Origin: Azospirillum sp. TSO35-2
Lineage (GTDB): Bacteria > Pseudomonadota > Alphaproteobacteria > Azospirillales > Azospirillaceae
DNA length: 55,703 nt
Direction of reading: 5' to 3'
Assembly: GCF_003116095.1 (NCBI RefSeq)
Contig: NZ_LGRA01000008.1
Span: forward strand, 992,601 to 1,048,303
Under the pieces are notes generated by a model that searched no databases, had not been told where the DNA came from, and was given only the letters and a program-made list of their open reading frames with translations. This document shows, one piece after another, positions 17,566 to 25,700 of the stretch (the stretch's first letter is position 1; every line of letters starts with the position of its first letter). Position numbers and translations under genes: made by a program.

Positions 17566-20214
17566 TCACCCCGCCAGCATCTCCAACGCCTTCTGCAGCT
17601 TGTCGCGGGCCTGGTCGGCGGCCTCGCGGCGGTCGCGCTGCTCCTCGATCACCTCTTCCGGAGCCTTGGCGACGAACTGCTCGTTCGACAGCTTGGCGTC
17701 GATCTTCTTGATCTCGCCGGCCAGCTTGTCGATCTCCTTGGACAGGCGCGCCCGTTCCTTGTCGAGGTCGACGATGCCTTCCAGCGGCAGCACCAGCGTC
17801 GCTTCGTCCTGCACCGCCTGAAGCGCGCTCTTCGGCACCGGGCCGGACAGCGGTTCGGCGCTCGACAGCCGGGCCATGCGCAGGATCAGGTCGCGGTGGG
17901 TGTCGAGCCGCTTCAGGCTGGCCTCACCGGCGTCCTTCAGCTTCAGCGCGATCTGCGCCGCCGGCGGGACGTTCATCTCCGACCGCATGGAGCGGACCGA
18001 GGTGATCAGCCGCACCACCCAGTCCATCTCGTCACGCGCCGCCGGGTCGACGATGTCGGCGGCGAACTCCGGCCATTCCGCCGAGATCAGGCGGTTGGCG
18101 CGGGCCGGCGACAGCTGTTCCCACAGCTCTTCGGTGATGAAGGGCATCAGCGGGTGCAGGACGTGCAGGATCTGGTCAAGCACCCAGGCCGTGGTCGCCC
18201 GGGTCTCCGCCTTCGCCGCCTCGTCGGTGCCGGCCAGGATCGGCTTGGTGAACTCCATGTACCAGTCGCAGAAGGTGCCCCAGGTGAACTGGTAGGCCGC
18301 GCCGGCCGCCTCGTTGAACTTGTAGGCGTCGATCGCCTCGGCGACCTTCTTCGACGCGTCGGCCAGGGTGCCGACGATCCAGCGGTTGACCGTCTGGGTC
18401 AGGCCGACCGGCTGGTAGCCGGCAACCGGCTCGCAGCCGTTCATCTGGCAATAGCGGGCGGCGTTCCACAGCTTGGTCGCGAAGTTGCGGTAGCCCTCGA
18501 CCCGGTTCACCGCCAGCTTGATGTCGCGGCCCTGCGCCGCCATCGCCGACAGGGTGAAGCGCAGCGCGTCGGTGCCGTACTGGTCGATGATCTCCAGCGG
18601 GTCGATGACGTTGCCCTTCGACTTCGACATCTTCTGGCCCTTCTCGTCGCGGACCAGGGCGTGGATGTAGACGGTGCGGAAGGGGACATCCTTCATGAAG
18701 TGCAGGCCCATCATCATCATCCGGGCGACCCAGAAGAAGATGATGTCGAAGCCGGTCACCAGCACGTCGGTCGGGTAATAGCGGTCCAGCTCCGGCGTCT
18801 GGTCGGGCCAGCCGAGCGTCGAGAACGGCCACAGCGCCGACGAGAACCAGGTGTCGAGCACGTCGGCGTCGCGCGTCAGCTCGACGTCCCGGCCGTAATG
18901 CGCCCGCGCGGCGGCCCGCGCCTCCTCCTCCGTCTCCTCGACGAAGAAGATGCCGTCCGGACCGTACCAGGCCGGAATCTGATGGCCCCACCAGATCTGG
19001 CGGCTGATGCACCAGGGCTGGATGTTGCGCATCCATTCGAAATAGGTGTTTTCCCACTGCTTGGGCACGAACACCGTCTTGCCGGTCTCGACCGCCTCGA
19101 TCGCCGGCTTGGCGAGAGTCGCGGCGTCGACATACCACTGGTCGGTCAGCCACGGTTCGATGGCGACGCCGGAGCGGTCGCCGTGCGGCACCATGTGGGT
19201 GTGCGGCTCGATCTTCTCCAGAAGCTCCAGCGCCTCCAGCTCAGCCACGATCCGCTTGCGCGCCTCGTAGCGGTCGAGCCCGCGGTAAGCCTCGGGAACG
19301 TTGTCGTTCAGCCGGGCGTCGCGGTCCATGATGTTGATCTGCTCGAGCCCGCAGCGCTTGCCGACCTCGAAGTCGTTGAAGTCGTGGGCCGGCGTGATCT
19401 TCACCGCACCGGAGCCGGTCGCCGGATCGGCATACTCGTCGCCGACGATCGGGATCAGCCGGCCGACCAGCGGCAGCCGGACCATCTTGCCGATCAGGTC
19501 CTGGTAGCGCTCATCCTCCGGATGGACGGCCACGCCGGTGTCGCCCAGCATGGTTTCCGGACGGGTGGTGGCGACGGTGATGAAGCGCCCCTCCTCGCCA
19601 TCGATCTGGTAGCGGAAGTGCCAGAGGTTGCCCTTGACCTCCTTCTGCTCGACCTCGAGGTCGGAAATGGCGGTGTGCAGCTTGGGGTCCCAGTTGACCA
19701 GCCGCTTGTCCTTGTAGATCAGCCCCTGGCGGTGCAGCTCGACGAACACCTTGCGAACGGCGCGGCTCAGCCCCTCGTCCATGGTGAAGCGCTCGCGCGG
19801 CCAGTCGGGCGAAGCCCCCAGGCGGCGGAGCTGGCGGGTGATGGTGCCGCCCGATTCGGCCTTCCACTCCCACACCTTGTCGATGAAGGCGTCACGGCCG
19901 AAGTCGTGGCGGGTCTTGCCTTCCTTCGCCAGATTGCGCTCCACCACCATCTGGGTGGCGATGCCGGCGTGGTCGGTGCCCGGCTGCCACAGCGCGTCGC
20001 GACCGCGCATGCGGTTGTAGCGGGTCAGCACGTCCTGGATGGTGAAGGTCAGCGCGTGGCCCATGTGCAGGCTGCCGGTGACGTTCGGCGGCGGCATCAT
20101 GATGGTGTAGGGCTTGCCGTTCCCCTGCGGCTGGGCGGCGAACGCGCCCGAGTCTTCCCACAGGCGGTAGTGCTTCTCCTCGACCTCGGCGGGCCGGTAC
20201 GTCTTTTCCAACAT
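17566..20214 (-). CDS. valS: Valyl-tRNA synthetase
   Basis: 882 residues, the usual size. It charges tRNA-Val. HMGH at residues 50-53 and KMSKS at 528-532 are the class I signature motifs. The CP1 editing domain ([19 protein letters not shown]), the anticodon-binding domain and the C-terminal coiled coil ([17 protein letters not shown]) are all present. ATG at 20214 is preferred over a GTG one codon upstream. It is 79 bases downstream of popZ on the same strand, the order seen across Alphaproteobacteria. A strong terminator follows. Confidence 0.97.
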   Translation of the reverse strand: MLEKTYRPAEVEEKHYRLWEDSGAFAAQPQGNGKPYTIMMPPPNVTGSLHMGHALTFTIQDVLTRYNRMRGRDALWQPGTDHAGIATQMVVERNLAKEGKTRHDFGRDAFIDKVWEWKAESGGTITRQLRRLGASPDWPRERFTMDEGLSRAVRKVFVELHRQGLIYKDKRLVNWDPKLHTAISDLEVEQKEVKGNLWHFRYQIDGEEGRFITVATTRPETMLGDTGVAVHPEDERYQDLIGKMVRLPLVGRLIPIVGDEYADPATGSGAVKITPAHDFNDFEVGKRCGLEQINIMDRDARLNDNVPEAYRGLDRYEARKRIVAELEALELLEKIEPHTHMVPHGDRSGVAIEPWLTDQWYVDAATLAKPAIEAVETGKTVFVPKQWENTYFEWMRNIQPWCISRQIWWGHQIPAWYGPDGIFFVEETEEEARAAARAHYGRDVELTRDADVLDTWFSSALWPFSTLGWPDQTPELDRYYPTDVLVTGFDIIFFWVARMMMMGLHFMKDVPFRTVYIHALVRDEKGQKMSKSKGNVIDPLEIIDQYGTDALRFTLSAMAAQGRDIKLAVNRVEGYRNFATKLWNAARYCQMNGCEPVAGYQPVGLTQTVNRWIVGTLADASKKVAEAIDAYKFNEAAGAAYQFTWGTFCDWYMEFTKPILAGTDEAAKAETRATTAWVLDQILHVLHPLMPFITEELWEQLSPARANRLISAEWPEFAADIVDPAARDEMDWVVRLITSVRSMRSEMNVPPAAQIALKLKDAGEASLKRLDTHRDLILRMARLSSAEPLSGPVPKSALQAVQDEATLVLPLEGIVDLDKERARLSKEIDKLAGEIKKIDAKLSNEQFVAKAPEEVIEEQRDRREAADQARDKLQKALEMLAG

Positions 20215-20293
20215 CACCAGAAACTTTCGCTAGAAACGTCTCGATCAGGCCTAGAAAGGGCGGGCTCAGAACAGCGGGCTTGGACAGGCGGAG

Positions 20294-20998
20294 TTAGAAT
20301 TTCTGCGACCGCCGGATCATCCGGTCGATCTCCTGCTGCACGAGTCGCTCGACGACGGTCGGCAGATTCTCGTCCAGCCACTCCTTCAACAGCGGCTTCA
20401 GCAATTCGCGCACCACCTCTTCCACCGTGCGGATGCCGATGGGCATCGGGCCGATCGACAGGTCGTCGCCCAACTCGCGCGCCAGATGGGTCAGATGGTG
20501 CGACGCATCCTCCGCCGTCCGGCGGGAGATCAGCCCGATGTCCGGGTCAACCGTGCGGCGACGGGGCCGCGGCGGCGGCGGCGGTTCGTCGTCCTCGAAA
20601 TCATCGAAGGCCGGCGTCGGCGGACGCCGGGCCGGACGCGGCGGCGGCGGCGGTTCGGGCTCCGGCTCGTCCCAGCGCGGCGGCGACGGAGGCTCCGGAA
20701 AGGCGGGCTCGTCCGGCCATGGCTCGGGCTCCGGCCGACCGAAGTCGGGCCGGTCGTCGACCGGTTCGTCCTCCACCATCTGGGTGAGTTCCAGCACGTC
20801 GTCGTCCTCGTCCTCCATCATCGGAGGCGGGGGTGGCGGCGGAGGCGGCGGAGGTGGGGGCGGTGGCGGCGGAGGTGGAGGCGGCGGTGAAGGCGCCTGA
20901 GTTTCCGACTTGGCGGGTTCGCCGTCCTCGGAAATGATCCGCCGGATGGAGGCGAGGATCTCCTCCATCGAAGGTTCTTGCTGGCCCTTATCGCTCAT
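20294..20998 (-). CDS. popZ: Polar organizing protein PopZ (DUF2497)
   Basis: 234 residues. The N-terminal helix QEPSMEEILASIRRIISED is the PopZ/DUF2497 partner-binding signature. The C-terminus VEEVVRELLKPLLKEWLDENLPTVVERLVQ is the oligomerisation domain. Between them lies an acidic, proline-rich linker that contains 22 consecutive prolines (bases 20822-20887). PopZ forms a polar matrix that anchors the chromosome centromere (ParB/parS) and recruits cell-cycle regulators; the acidic linker controls its fluidity. ATG at 20998 was chosen over an upstream start because MSDKGQQEP begins the conserved part. It lies between tolC and valS as in other Alphaproteobacteria. Confidence 0.92.
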   Translation of the reverse strand: MSDKGQQEPSMEEILASIRRIISEDGEPAKSETQAPSPPPPPPPPPPPPPPPPPPPPPPMMEDEDDDVLELTQMVEDEPVDDRPDFGRPEPEPWPDEPAFPEPPSPPRWDEPEPEPPPPPRPARRPPTPAFDDFEDDEPPPPPRPRRRTVDPDIGLISRRTAEDASHHLTHLARELGDDLSIGPMPIGIRTVEEVVRELLKPLLKEWLDENLPTVVERLVQQEIDRMIRRSQKF

Positions 20999-21063
20999 CG
21001 TGGCAACCCGAGACGTCAACCTGCCCCAAACCTAGGGCAGGACTGGCTAAAAAGCCACAATAC

Positions 21064-21089
21064 AAAAACGGCCCGCTTGCGCGGGCCGT
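21064..21089 (-). terminator. Intrinsic terminator of tolC
   Basis: On the minus strand ACGGCCCGC-GCAA-GCGGGCCGT (9 bp stem, 21089-21068) is followed by TTTTTGT. It is a few bases beyond the tolC stop and separates tolC from popZ. Confidence 0.9.
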
Positions 21090-21094
21090 GTCGT

Positions 21095-22486
21095 TCATTC
21101 GGTCACCGAAGTTCCGAACCACTTGCCCCGCGTCTTGTCGTAATTCGCCTGCGGGTCGTAATACTGAACCGGAAGATTGAGCCGGTCGGCGGTCAATTGT
21201 CCGCTGGCCGCCAGCACATTGAAGGCCGCGACCATTTCGTCGTGCTGGGCGCGGACCAGGAACACACGGGCGTTCAACAGTTCCTGTTCCTGGTTCAGCA
21301 CGTCGAGCACGGTGCGCGAGCCGACCTGCGCCTCCTGCCGGACGCCTTCCAGGGCGATCTGCGCCGCCTTGATCTGCGCCTTGTAGGACTCGATGCTGGC
21401 GCGGGCGGTCTGCAGGCTCTGCCAGGCGCTGATCGCCGATTCGGTCACCTGCCGACGGGATTCCTCGATCTGCAGGCGGGCCTGGTTGGCGGTCTGCTTG
21501 GCCTCGCGGACCAGGGCTTCCGGCTGGCCGGCCTGATAGAGCGGGATGGTCACCTGGGCGGTGACCTGCGCGCTGTCGGACCGGTTCAGGTCGATGCCCG
21601 ACGACCGGCCGGGGTCGTAGGTGCGGGTGCCGGAGGCCGACAGGCTCACCGACGGCAGCAGGCGGCCATATTGCTGGTCCACCGCCTCGCGCTGCGCCGC
21701 CTCGGTGTAGGAGGCGGACAGGACGTTCGGGTTGTTGGCGCGCGCCAGCTCGACCAGTTCGTCGATCGTCTTCGGCAGCTTGAACGCCGGCTTCGGCGCC
21801 TTCAGCTCACCCGGCATGGCGCCGACCAGACGTTCGTAGGTCGCGCGCGACGCCTTCAGCTGCCCTTCGGCCGAAATCTTCGAGGCGATGGCGGCGGACA
21901 GGCGCGACTCGGACTGGCTGACGTCGGTGCGGGTGTACTCGCCGACGCGGAAGCGGTCGCGGGCGGCGTCGAGCTGACGGCGCAGCACCTGCTCGTTGTT
22001 GGTCTGGAGCTGCAGGATCGCCTGGTTCTGCACAATGTCCAGGTAGGCCTGGGCGGCAGCCAGCAGAACCGACTGTTCCGACGCGATCAGGGTGGCGCGC
22101 TGCGCCTCGATCAGCCGTTCGGCACGGCGGACCGCCGGAGCGACCGTCGCGTCGTAGATCGGCTGGGTGGCGGTGACGCCGAGCTGCTTGGGGTTCGACT
22201 CCGATCCGGTCGAACCGCCGTCATACTTGCTCTCGCCCATCGACCGCGAGATGCCGGCGGTGACGCGGGCCGTCGGGCGATAGCCGGACATGGCCTGCGG
22301 CACGCCTTCGTCCACCGCACGCAGGCGGGCACGCTGGGCGCCGATCGTCGGGTTGTTGGCGTAGGCCTGAGCCAGCGCCTGTTCGAGGGACTGCGCCCAG
22401 GCGACGCCGGACCCGCCACCCACGGTGACGGTCAGGGTCAAGGCCGTCGCCAGCCAGCGGCGCGCAAAACGGCTTCGCACGGTCAT
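21095..22486 (-). CDS. tolC: TolC-family outer-membrane efflux protein
   Basis: 463 residues. The signal peptide ends near VAWAQ; SLEQALAQAYANNPTIGAQRARL then begins the OEP domain. The two structural repeats each carry long coiled-coil helices, and VGSRTVLDVLNQEQELLNARV is the conserved helix of TolC proteins. It makes the trimeric outer-membrane channel for type I secretion and drug efflux, and is a candidate exit route for the RTX protein at 40200. ATG at 22486 lies 2 bases after the rhodanese stop, so the two genes are coupled. A strong terminator follows. Confidence 0.93.
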   Translation of the reverse strand: MTVRSRFARRWLATALTLTVTVGGGSGVAWAQSLEQALAQAYANNPTIGAQRARLRAVDEGVPQAMSGYRPTARVTAGISRSMGESKYDGGSTGSESNPKQLGVTATQPIYDATVAPAVRRAERLIEAQRATLIASEQSVLLAAAQAYLDIVQNQAILQLQTNNEQVLRRQLDAARDRFRVGEYTRTDVSQSESRLSAAIASKISAEGQLKASRATYERLVGAMPGELKAPKPAFKLPKTIDELVELARANNPNVLSASYTEAAQREAVDQQYGRLLPSVSLSASGTRTYDPGRSSGIDLNRSDSAQVTAQVTIPLYQAGQPEALVREAKQTANQARLQIEESRRQVTESAISAWQSLQTARASIESYKAQIKAAQIALEGVRQEAQVGSRTVLDVLNQEQELLNARVFLVRAQHDEMVAAFNVLAASGQLTADRLNLPVQYYDPQANYDKTRGKWFGTSVTE

Positions 22487-22488
22487 GT

Positions 22489-22815
22489 TCAGTAGACCTT
22501 CATGTTCGGGTCGATCAGGCGCGCCCAGGCATCCACGCCGCCATCCAGGTTGATGGCGCGGTCGAAACCCTTCGAGCGCAGCCACATGGTGACCTGCGCG
22601 CTGCGGCCACCGTGATGGCACACGACGACGATGTCGCGGTCCTTCGGCAGTTCGTCCACCCGGGCGGGAATCCCGCTCATCGGGACGTGGAGGCTGCCGT
22701 CGATGGCGCACAGCGCGAACTCCCACGGCTCGCGCACATCGAGGACGAGCGTGTCGTCGCCGGCCTTGCGGCGGCGGTCCAGTTCGTCGACCTCGATCTC
22801 AAACGGTGCGGCCAT
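22489..22815 (-). CDS. Rhodanese-like domain protein
   Basis: 108 residues, a single rhodanese domain. The active-site loop is CHHGGRS (Cys near residue 66), six residues long as in sulfur-transferring rhodaneses, and LVLDVREPWEF is the CH2A region. It probably moves sulfane sulfur or acts as a thiol-based partner in the cytoplasm; no signal peptide is seen. It lies between pcm and tolC, where many Alphaproteobacteria have no gene, and abuts tolC with a 2-base gap. Confidence 0.9.
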   Translation of the reverse strand: MAAPFEIEVDELDRRRKAGDDTLVLDVREPWEFALCAIDGSLHVPMSGIPARVDELPKDRDIVVVCHHGGRSAQVTMWLRSKGFDRAINLDGGVDAWARLIDPNMKVY

Positions 22816-22915
22816 GGGTGTTCACTTTCGTGCAAGTGCGGCGACGACGGTAACGCAGAACCGCGCGAATGTGAACTGCACGGTTCAGTTCAAAGCACAA
22901 GAGACCGAAAAATGC

Positions 22916-23572
22916 TTAGAACACGAACGACGCCTTCTTTTCGAAGCCCGGCAGCGCGTGCGGCTGGGCCTCGAACAGGATTCGGCTCGACACGACTCCG
23001 CCGGAGCGCTGGAACAGGCGCACCTCGCCGACGCCGCGGTGGTCCTGGACGACGGCGACCAGACGGCCTTCTTCCGCGAGCTGCCCGGTCAACGCGGCCG
23101 GGACCTCCGGAACGGTACCTTCGATCACGATGACATCGTAAGGGGCGCCTTGGGCGTACCCCTCCGCCAGCGGACCGGTGACGAGCTTGGCGTTGGCGAT
23201 GCCCTGCCCGGCCAGCGCGGTGCCGGCGGCGGCCGTCAGGTCGGCGTCGCAGTCCAGCCCGACCACCGAGGCGGCCAGACGGGCCAGCACCGCGGTGGAG
23301 TAGCCGCCGGCGGCGCCGACGTCGAGCACGCGGTCGGTGTCCTGCACCGACACGGCCTGGAGCATGCGGGCGAAGACCATCGGCTCCAGCAGGAAGCGGC
23401 CCTTGCCGATGGGGAGATCGTCGTCGACATAGGCGACGCCGCGCGCCGACTCCGGCACGAAGGCTTCCCGCGGAAGCTCCGACAGGACATCGACGAGACG
23501 ATGGTCCGTCACCTTGTTCGGACGGATCTGTCCCTCGACCATGAAATAGCGTGCGGCGGCGAAATCGGTCAT
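22916..23572 (-). CDS. pcm: Protein-L-isoaspartate O-methyltransferase
   Basis: 218 residues. It repairs isoaspartyl residues in damaged proteins with S-adenosylmethionine. VLDVGAAGGYSTAVLARL (near residue 83) is SAM motif I, GQIRPNKVTD and REAFVPE near the N-terminus are PCMT-family segments, and YDVIVIEGTVPEVP is motif II/III. In this branch the usual GSGYG of motif I is GAAGGY. It is placed upstream of tolC as in other Alphaproteobacteria. Confidence 0.88.
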   Translation of the reverse strand: MTDFAAARYFMVEGQIRPNKVTDHRLVDVLSELPREAFVPESARGVAYVDDDLPIGKGRFLLEPMVFARMLQAVSVQDTDRVLDVGAAGGYSTAVLARLAASVVGLDCDADLTAAAGTALAGQGIANAKLVTGPLAEGYAQGAPYDVIVIEGTVPEVPAALTGQLAEEGRLVAVVQDHRGVGEVRLFQRSGGVVSSRILFEAQPHALPGFEKKASFVF

Positions 23573-23783
23573 GGCGGTCGCTTATTTGATGTGTTGTGAC
23601 GACACCGGCACCAAGCCGAACAGCGAACGGCTTCCTGCCATGGCGGTATATAGCCGCAAAGCCCCGGCGAACACAACGTCACAAGGCAGCGCAGCCGCGG
23701 CCTTCCCGCCGACGGACCGCGGGTCCCCGCGGGGGCCCCGACCGTCGCCGATCCCCTTGGACAAAAAAGCGTCACCATTCGCC

Positions 23784-23812
23784 TTGACCACCCGGTTCGG
23801 TGTCGTTATACC
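23784..23812 (+). promoter_or_regulatory. Sigma70 promoter of tRNA-Cys
   Basis: TTGACC at 23784-23789, a 17-base spacer, TATACC at 23807-23812. It lies about 52 bases upstream of the mature tRNA 5' end. The match to consensus is close. Confidence 0.8.
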
Positions 23813-23864
23813 AGCGCTCCACACGACGGCGCACCGGCAACGGACGCGCCGGTGCCGATAGGAT

Positions 23865-23938
23865 GGCGCGGTGGCAGAGTGGTGATGCAGCGGACTGCAA
23901 ATCCGTGTACGTGGGTTCGATTCCCGCCCGTGCCTCCA
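23865..23938 (+). tRNA. tRNA-Cys (GCA)
   Basis: 74 nt including an encoded CCA. The acceptor stem GGCGCGG pairs with CCGTGCC (one G-U), the anticodon loop ACTGCAAA gives anticodon GCA, and the T arm is GTGGG-TTCGATT-CCCGC. The discriminator base is U, as expected for tRNA-Cys. A good promoter and an intrinsic terminator flank it. Confidence 0.96.
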
Positions 23939-23967
23939 TCCTAACGAATCAGTCCGACCATACGACC

Positions 23968-23994
23968 AGCCCCGCTCCGGCGGGGCTTTTTGTT
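23968..23994 (+). terminator. Intrinsic terminator after tRNA-Cys
   Basis: AGCCCCGC-TCCG-GCGGGGCT (8 bp stem) followed by TTTTTGTTT, 30 bases beyond the tRNA. Confidence 0.9.
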
Positions 23995-24297
23995 TGCCCG
24001 GCTCGGGCGCCCCTCCCAATCAGTGGCTTCCCGCGCCCATCGGGGTTCGGTCCCGGGCCTCATTGTAGCCTTGACCGTCTGGGCGGAAGGGGCAATGTCG
24101 GGGGTAGGCGGGTCGAGGTTGCAGCCTCGGCCCCGTGCCGAACATGCACCACCAGAAGCTGCGCTTTGAACGAACTCGGCTGCGGCATTCCCGCAAGCCG
24201 GCACGGGTTTCCCGTGCCGATTCCGCGGGCGACCCCGTCCAGCCCCACCCCTTCGCCCGGTTCGAAAAAAGAAGTGCGGATTTCTGTCGGAATGGGC
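23995..24297. other. Gene-free stretch between the two tRNA units
   Basis: No convincing coding frame. It contains a promoter-like pair TTGACC (24071-24076) and CAATGT (24093-24098) 16 bases apart, and further on a strong 9-bp hairpin CGGCACGGG-TTT-CCCGTGCCG (24199-24219) without a U-tract. Nothing else was recognised. Confidence 0.4.
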
Positions 24298-24326
24298 TTG
24301 GCAGGGTCGATCGGTTCGGCTATACA
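24298..24326 (+). promoter_or_regulatory. Sigma70 promoter of tRNA-Asn
   Basis: TTGGCA at 24298-24303, a 17-base spacer, TATACA at 24321-24326, about 45 bases before the tRNA. The architecture is the same as at tRNA-Cys. Confidence 0.8.
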
Positions 24327-24371
24327 GCCGCCCACGCCAACAACGGCGGCCGCCGAAAGGTCGGTCACCGA

Positions 24372-24447
24372 TCCCGGTTAGCTCAGTTGGTAGAGCAGCG
24401 GACTGTTAATCCGCTTGTCGCTGGTTCGAGTCCAGCACCGGGAGCCA
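24372..24447 (+). tRNA. tRNA-Asn (GTT)
   Basis: 76 nt including an encoded CCA. The acceptor stem TCCCGGT pairs with ACCGGGA, the D arm is AGCTCAGTTGGTAGAGC, the anticodon loop CTGTTAA gives GTT, and the T arm is CTGG-TTCGAGT-CCAG. The discriminator is G. It is flanked by its own promoter and terminator. Confidence 0.97.
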
Positions 24448-24452
24448 GATTG

Positions 24453-24486
24453 AAAAAGCCGGATGCCCAGCGCATCCGGCTTTTTC
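24453..24486 (+). terminator. Intrinsic terminator after tRNA-Asn
   Basis: AAAAAGCCGGATGC pairs with GCATCCGGCTTTTT. It ends in a U-tract on the plus strand and is symmetric enough to work in both directions. Confidence 0.9.
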
Positions 24487-24699
24487 GTTTATGGCTTGTC
24501 TTGCCGCTTGACTGTGACTTAACGGCATCCGCATTCGGTTTACAGCCACCGGCTTAGATCCAAAAGTTGGCCACTAGGCCCAAAAGACGATCCTGACTTG
24601 CCGGAAGCGAAGTCCTCAGCACCGCGGCACAGGCGTAGACTTGATAACAATTCCGGGCCGTATTGTCGGCCGGGCGTCTCCAGCCGATGGAGGACCGCC

Positions 24700-24945
24700 G
24701 TGCTTCTACCGCTTCACTCCAACCCGTTCCGCCCGGCCCCGCTGATCGACGGCTCGGGCGGCCCGAACACCAGCCACCGGCCAATGCGGGCCAGCGACTG
24801 CGTGTCGGCCGTCCTGCTGTTCCTGGCCGCGGCCATGCTCGCCCTGCTGGTGCTCAGCGCCAACTGGCAGGATCTGGTGTCGGACGCCCGTCCGCCCGCC
24901 TACGAGAACACGCCGATGCTGGTCATTCCGCCCCACCCGCGCTGA
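24700..24945 (+). CDS. Small single-pass membrane protein, unknown function
   Basis: 81 residues from a GTG at 24700 with GGAGGA at good spacing. A polar N-terminus is followed by one membrane span (VSAVLLFLAAAMLALLVLSA) and a short C-terminal tail rich in Pro. No family is recognised. It converges with the 79-residue Cys protein on the other strand. The ribosome site and hydrophobic pattern support translation. Confidence 0.55.
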   Translation: MLLPLHSNPFRPAPLIDGSGGPNTSHRPMRASDCVSAVLLFLAAAMLALLVLSANWQDLVSDARPPAYENTPMLVIPPHPR

Positions 24946-24984
24946 CGGGTCCGGCGGTCATCACATGGCGGTCATAGATGGCGG

Positions 24985-25224
24985 TCATTCGACCAGATCG
25001 TCGTAGATGCTGTCGGCCGGATCACCCGTGCCCGGGCTGGGCTGGCTGGCGACCCGTTTCCACTCGCCGCACCAGTCGGTGGACAGGGTGATGGGAAAGT
25101 CGCCCTCCGGACTGCGCGGGGTCACCACCGGCGGATAGCGCCGGCAGGTGCCCTTCGGCCCGCGCTGGCGGAGCCCCTGCCCCTCCCAGAAGCGGCAGGT
25201 GTAGCAGGTGTCGAGTCGCTTCAT
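24985..25224 (-). CDS. Small four-cysteine protein, metal-binding-like
   Basis: 79 residues. Cysteines are arranged DTCYTCRFW (residues ~7 and 10), GTCRRYPPV (~27) and DWCGEW (~52). The pattern C-x2-C...GxCRRxPP...DWCGE is a recurrent one in small bacterial and phage proteins, some of which resemble HiPIP-like or zinc-bound folds. Function is unknown. It runs on the same strand as the 58-residue protein upstream, with a 49-base gap, so they may be co-transcribed. Confidence 0.65.
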   Translation of the reverse strand: MKRLDTCYTCRFWEGQGLRQRGPKGTCRRYPPVVTPRSPEGDFPITLSTDWCGEWKRVASQPSPGTGDPADSIYDDLVE

Positions 25225-25273
25225 GGCGGACCGGTCTCCCTTCGGTTCCCGATCGCGCGAGCGCCGGGCCGCG

Positions 25274-25450
25274 TCAGGTGGCGGGCGGTTTGGCGGGTCT
25301 CAGCGTGTCGGCGCACGTGGCGTAATACGCCTTGATGTCCGCGTCCAGATCCCTGCGGCGGCGTCCGTCCGCCGACTCCTCCGGCGCGTCGGCCAAACGT
25401 TGGAACTCCTGGACGGCACGTTCCAGCTCGCGTTCGCTGGTGATGGGCAT
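25274..25450 (-). CDS. Small acidic/helical hypothetical protein
   Basis: 58 residues from ATG at 25450, with a purine-rich AGGAAAGG upstream. Charged helical sequence: SERELERAVQEFQRLADAPEES then RRRDLDADIKAYY. The layout resembles the small N-terminal helical modules found in HigA-type antitoxins and similar short proteins, but there is no HTH and no toxin partner next to it. No function is assigned. Confidence 0.5.
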   Translation of the reverse strand: MPITSERELERAVQEFQRLADAPEESADGRRRRDLDADIKAYYATCADTLRPAKPPAT

Positions 25451-25700
25451 CGCATCGCCTTTCCTGCTGATGTCGCGGTGTGTCGCCAAGGACAACAGCA
25501 GCCGGCACCGGTATGTTTCCGCAATTCGGGCGGCGCAACCCGGCACGACGGGCGACGCGACGGGGCCATGCCGCAACGATGACGGCTTGATGCGCCGCGA
25601 CTCGAGCCAATGTCATCAGGGTGTCACCCGAGTCGCGGCGGCCGGGGCTGCGCCCAACCCGGGTTCCCTTCGAACCTGCCTCGTGCGGGAGGGCGGCGTC

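Noticed and set aside
17386..20787. A 1133-codon open frame opposite valS and popZ
   Set aside because: It is antisense to valS and popZ, has no recognisable domain and arises from GC-rich codon use.
20822..20887. GGCGGN repeat as a CRISPR-like or tandem DNA repeat
   Set aside because: It is the codon run of the PopZ polyproline linker, in frame and with mixed codons.
24135..24557. 140-codon plus frame across tRNA-Asn
   Set aside because: It runs through a certain tRNA gene and its terminator and has no protein-like pattern.
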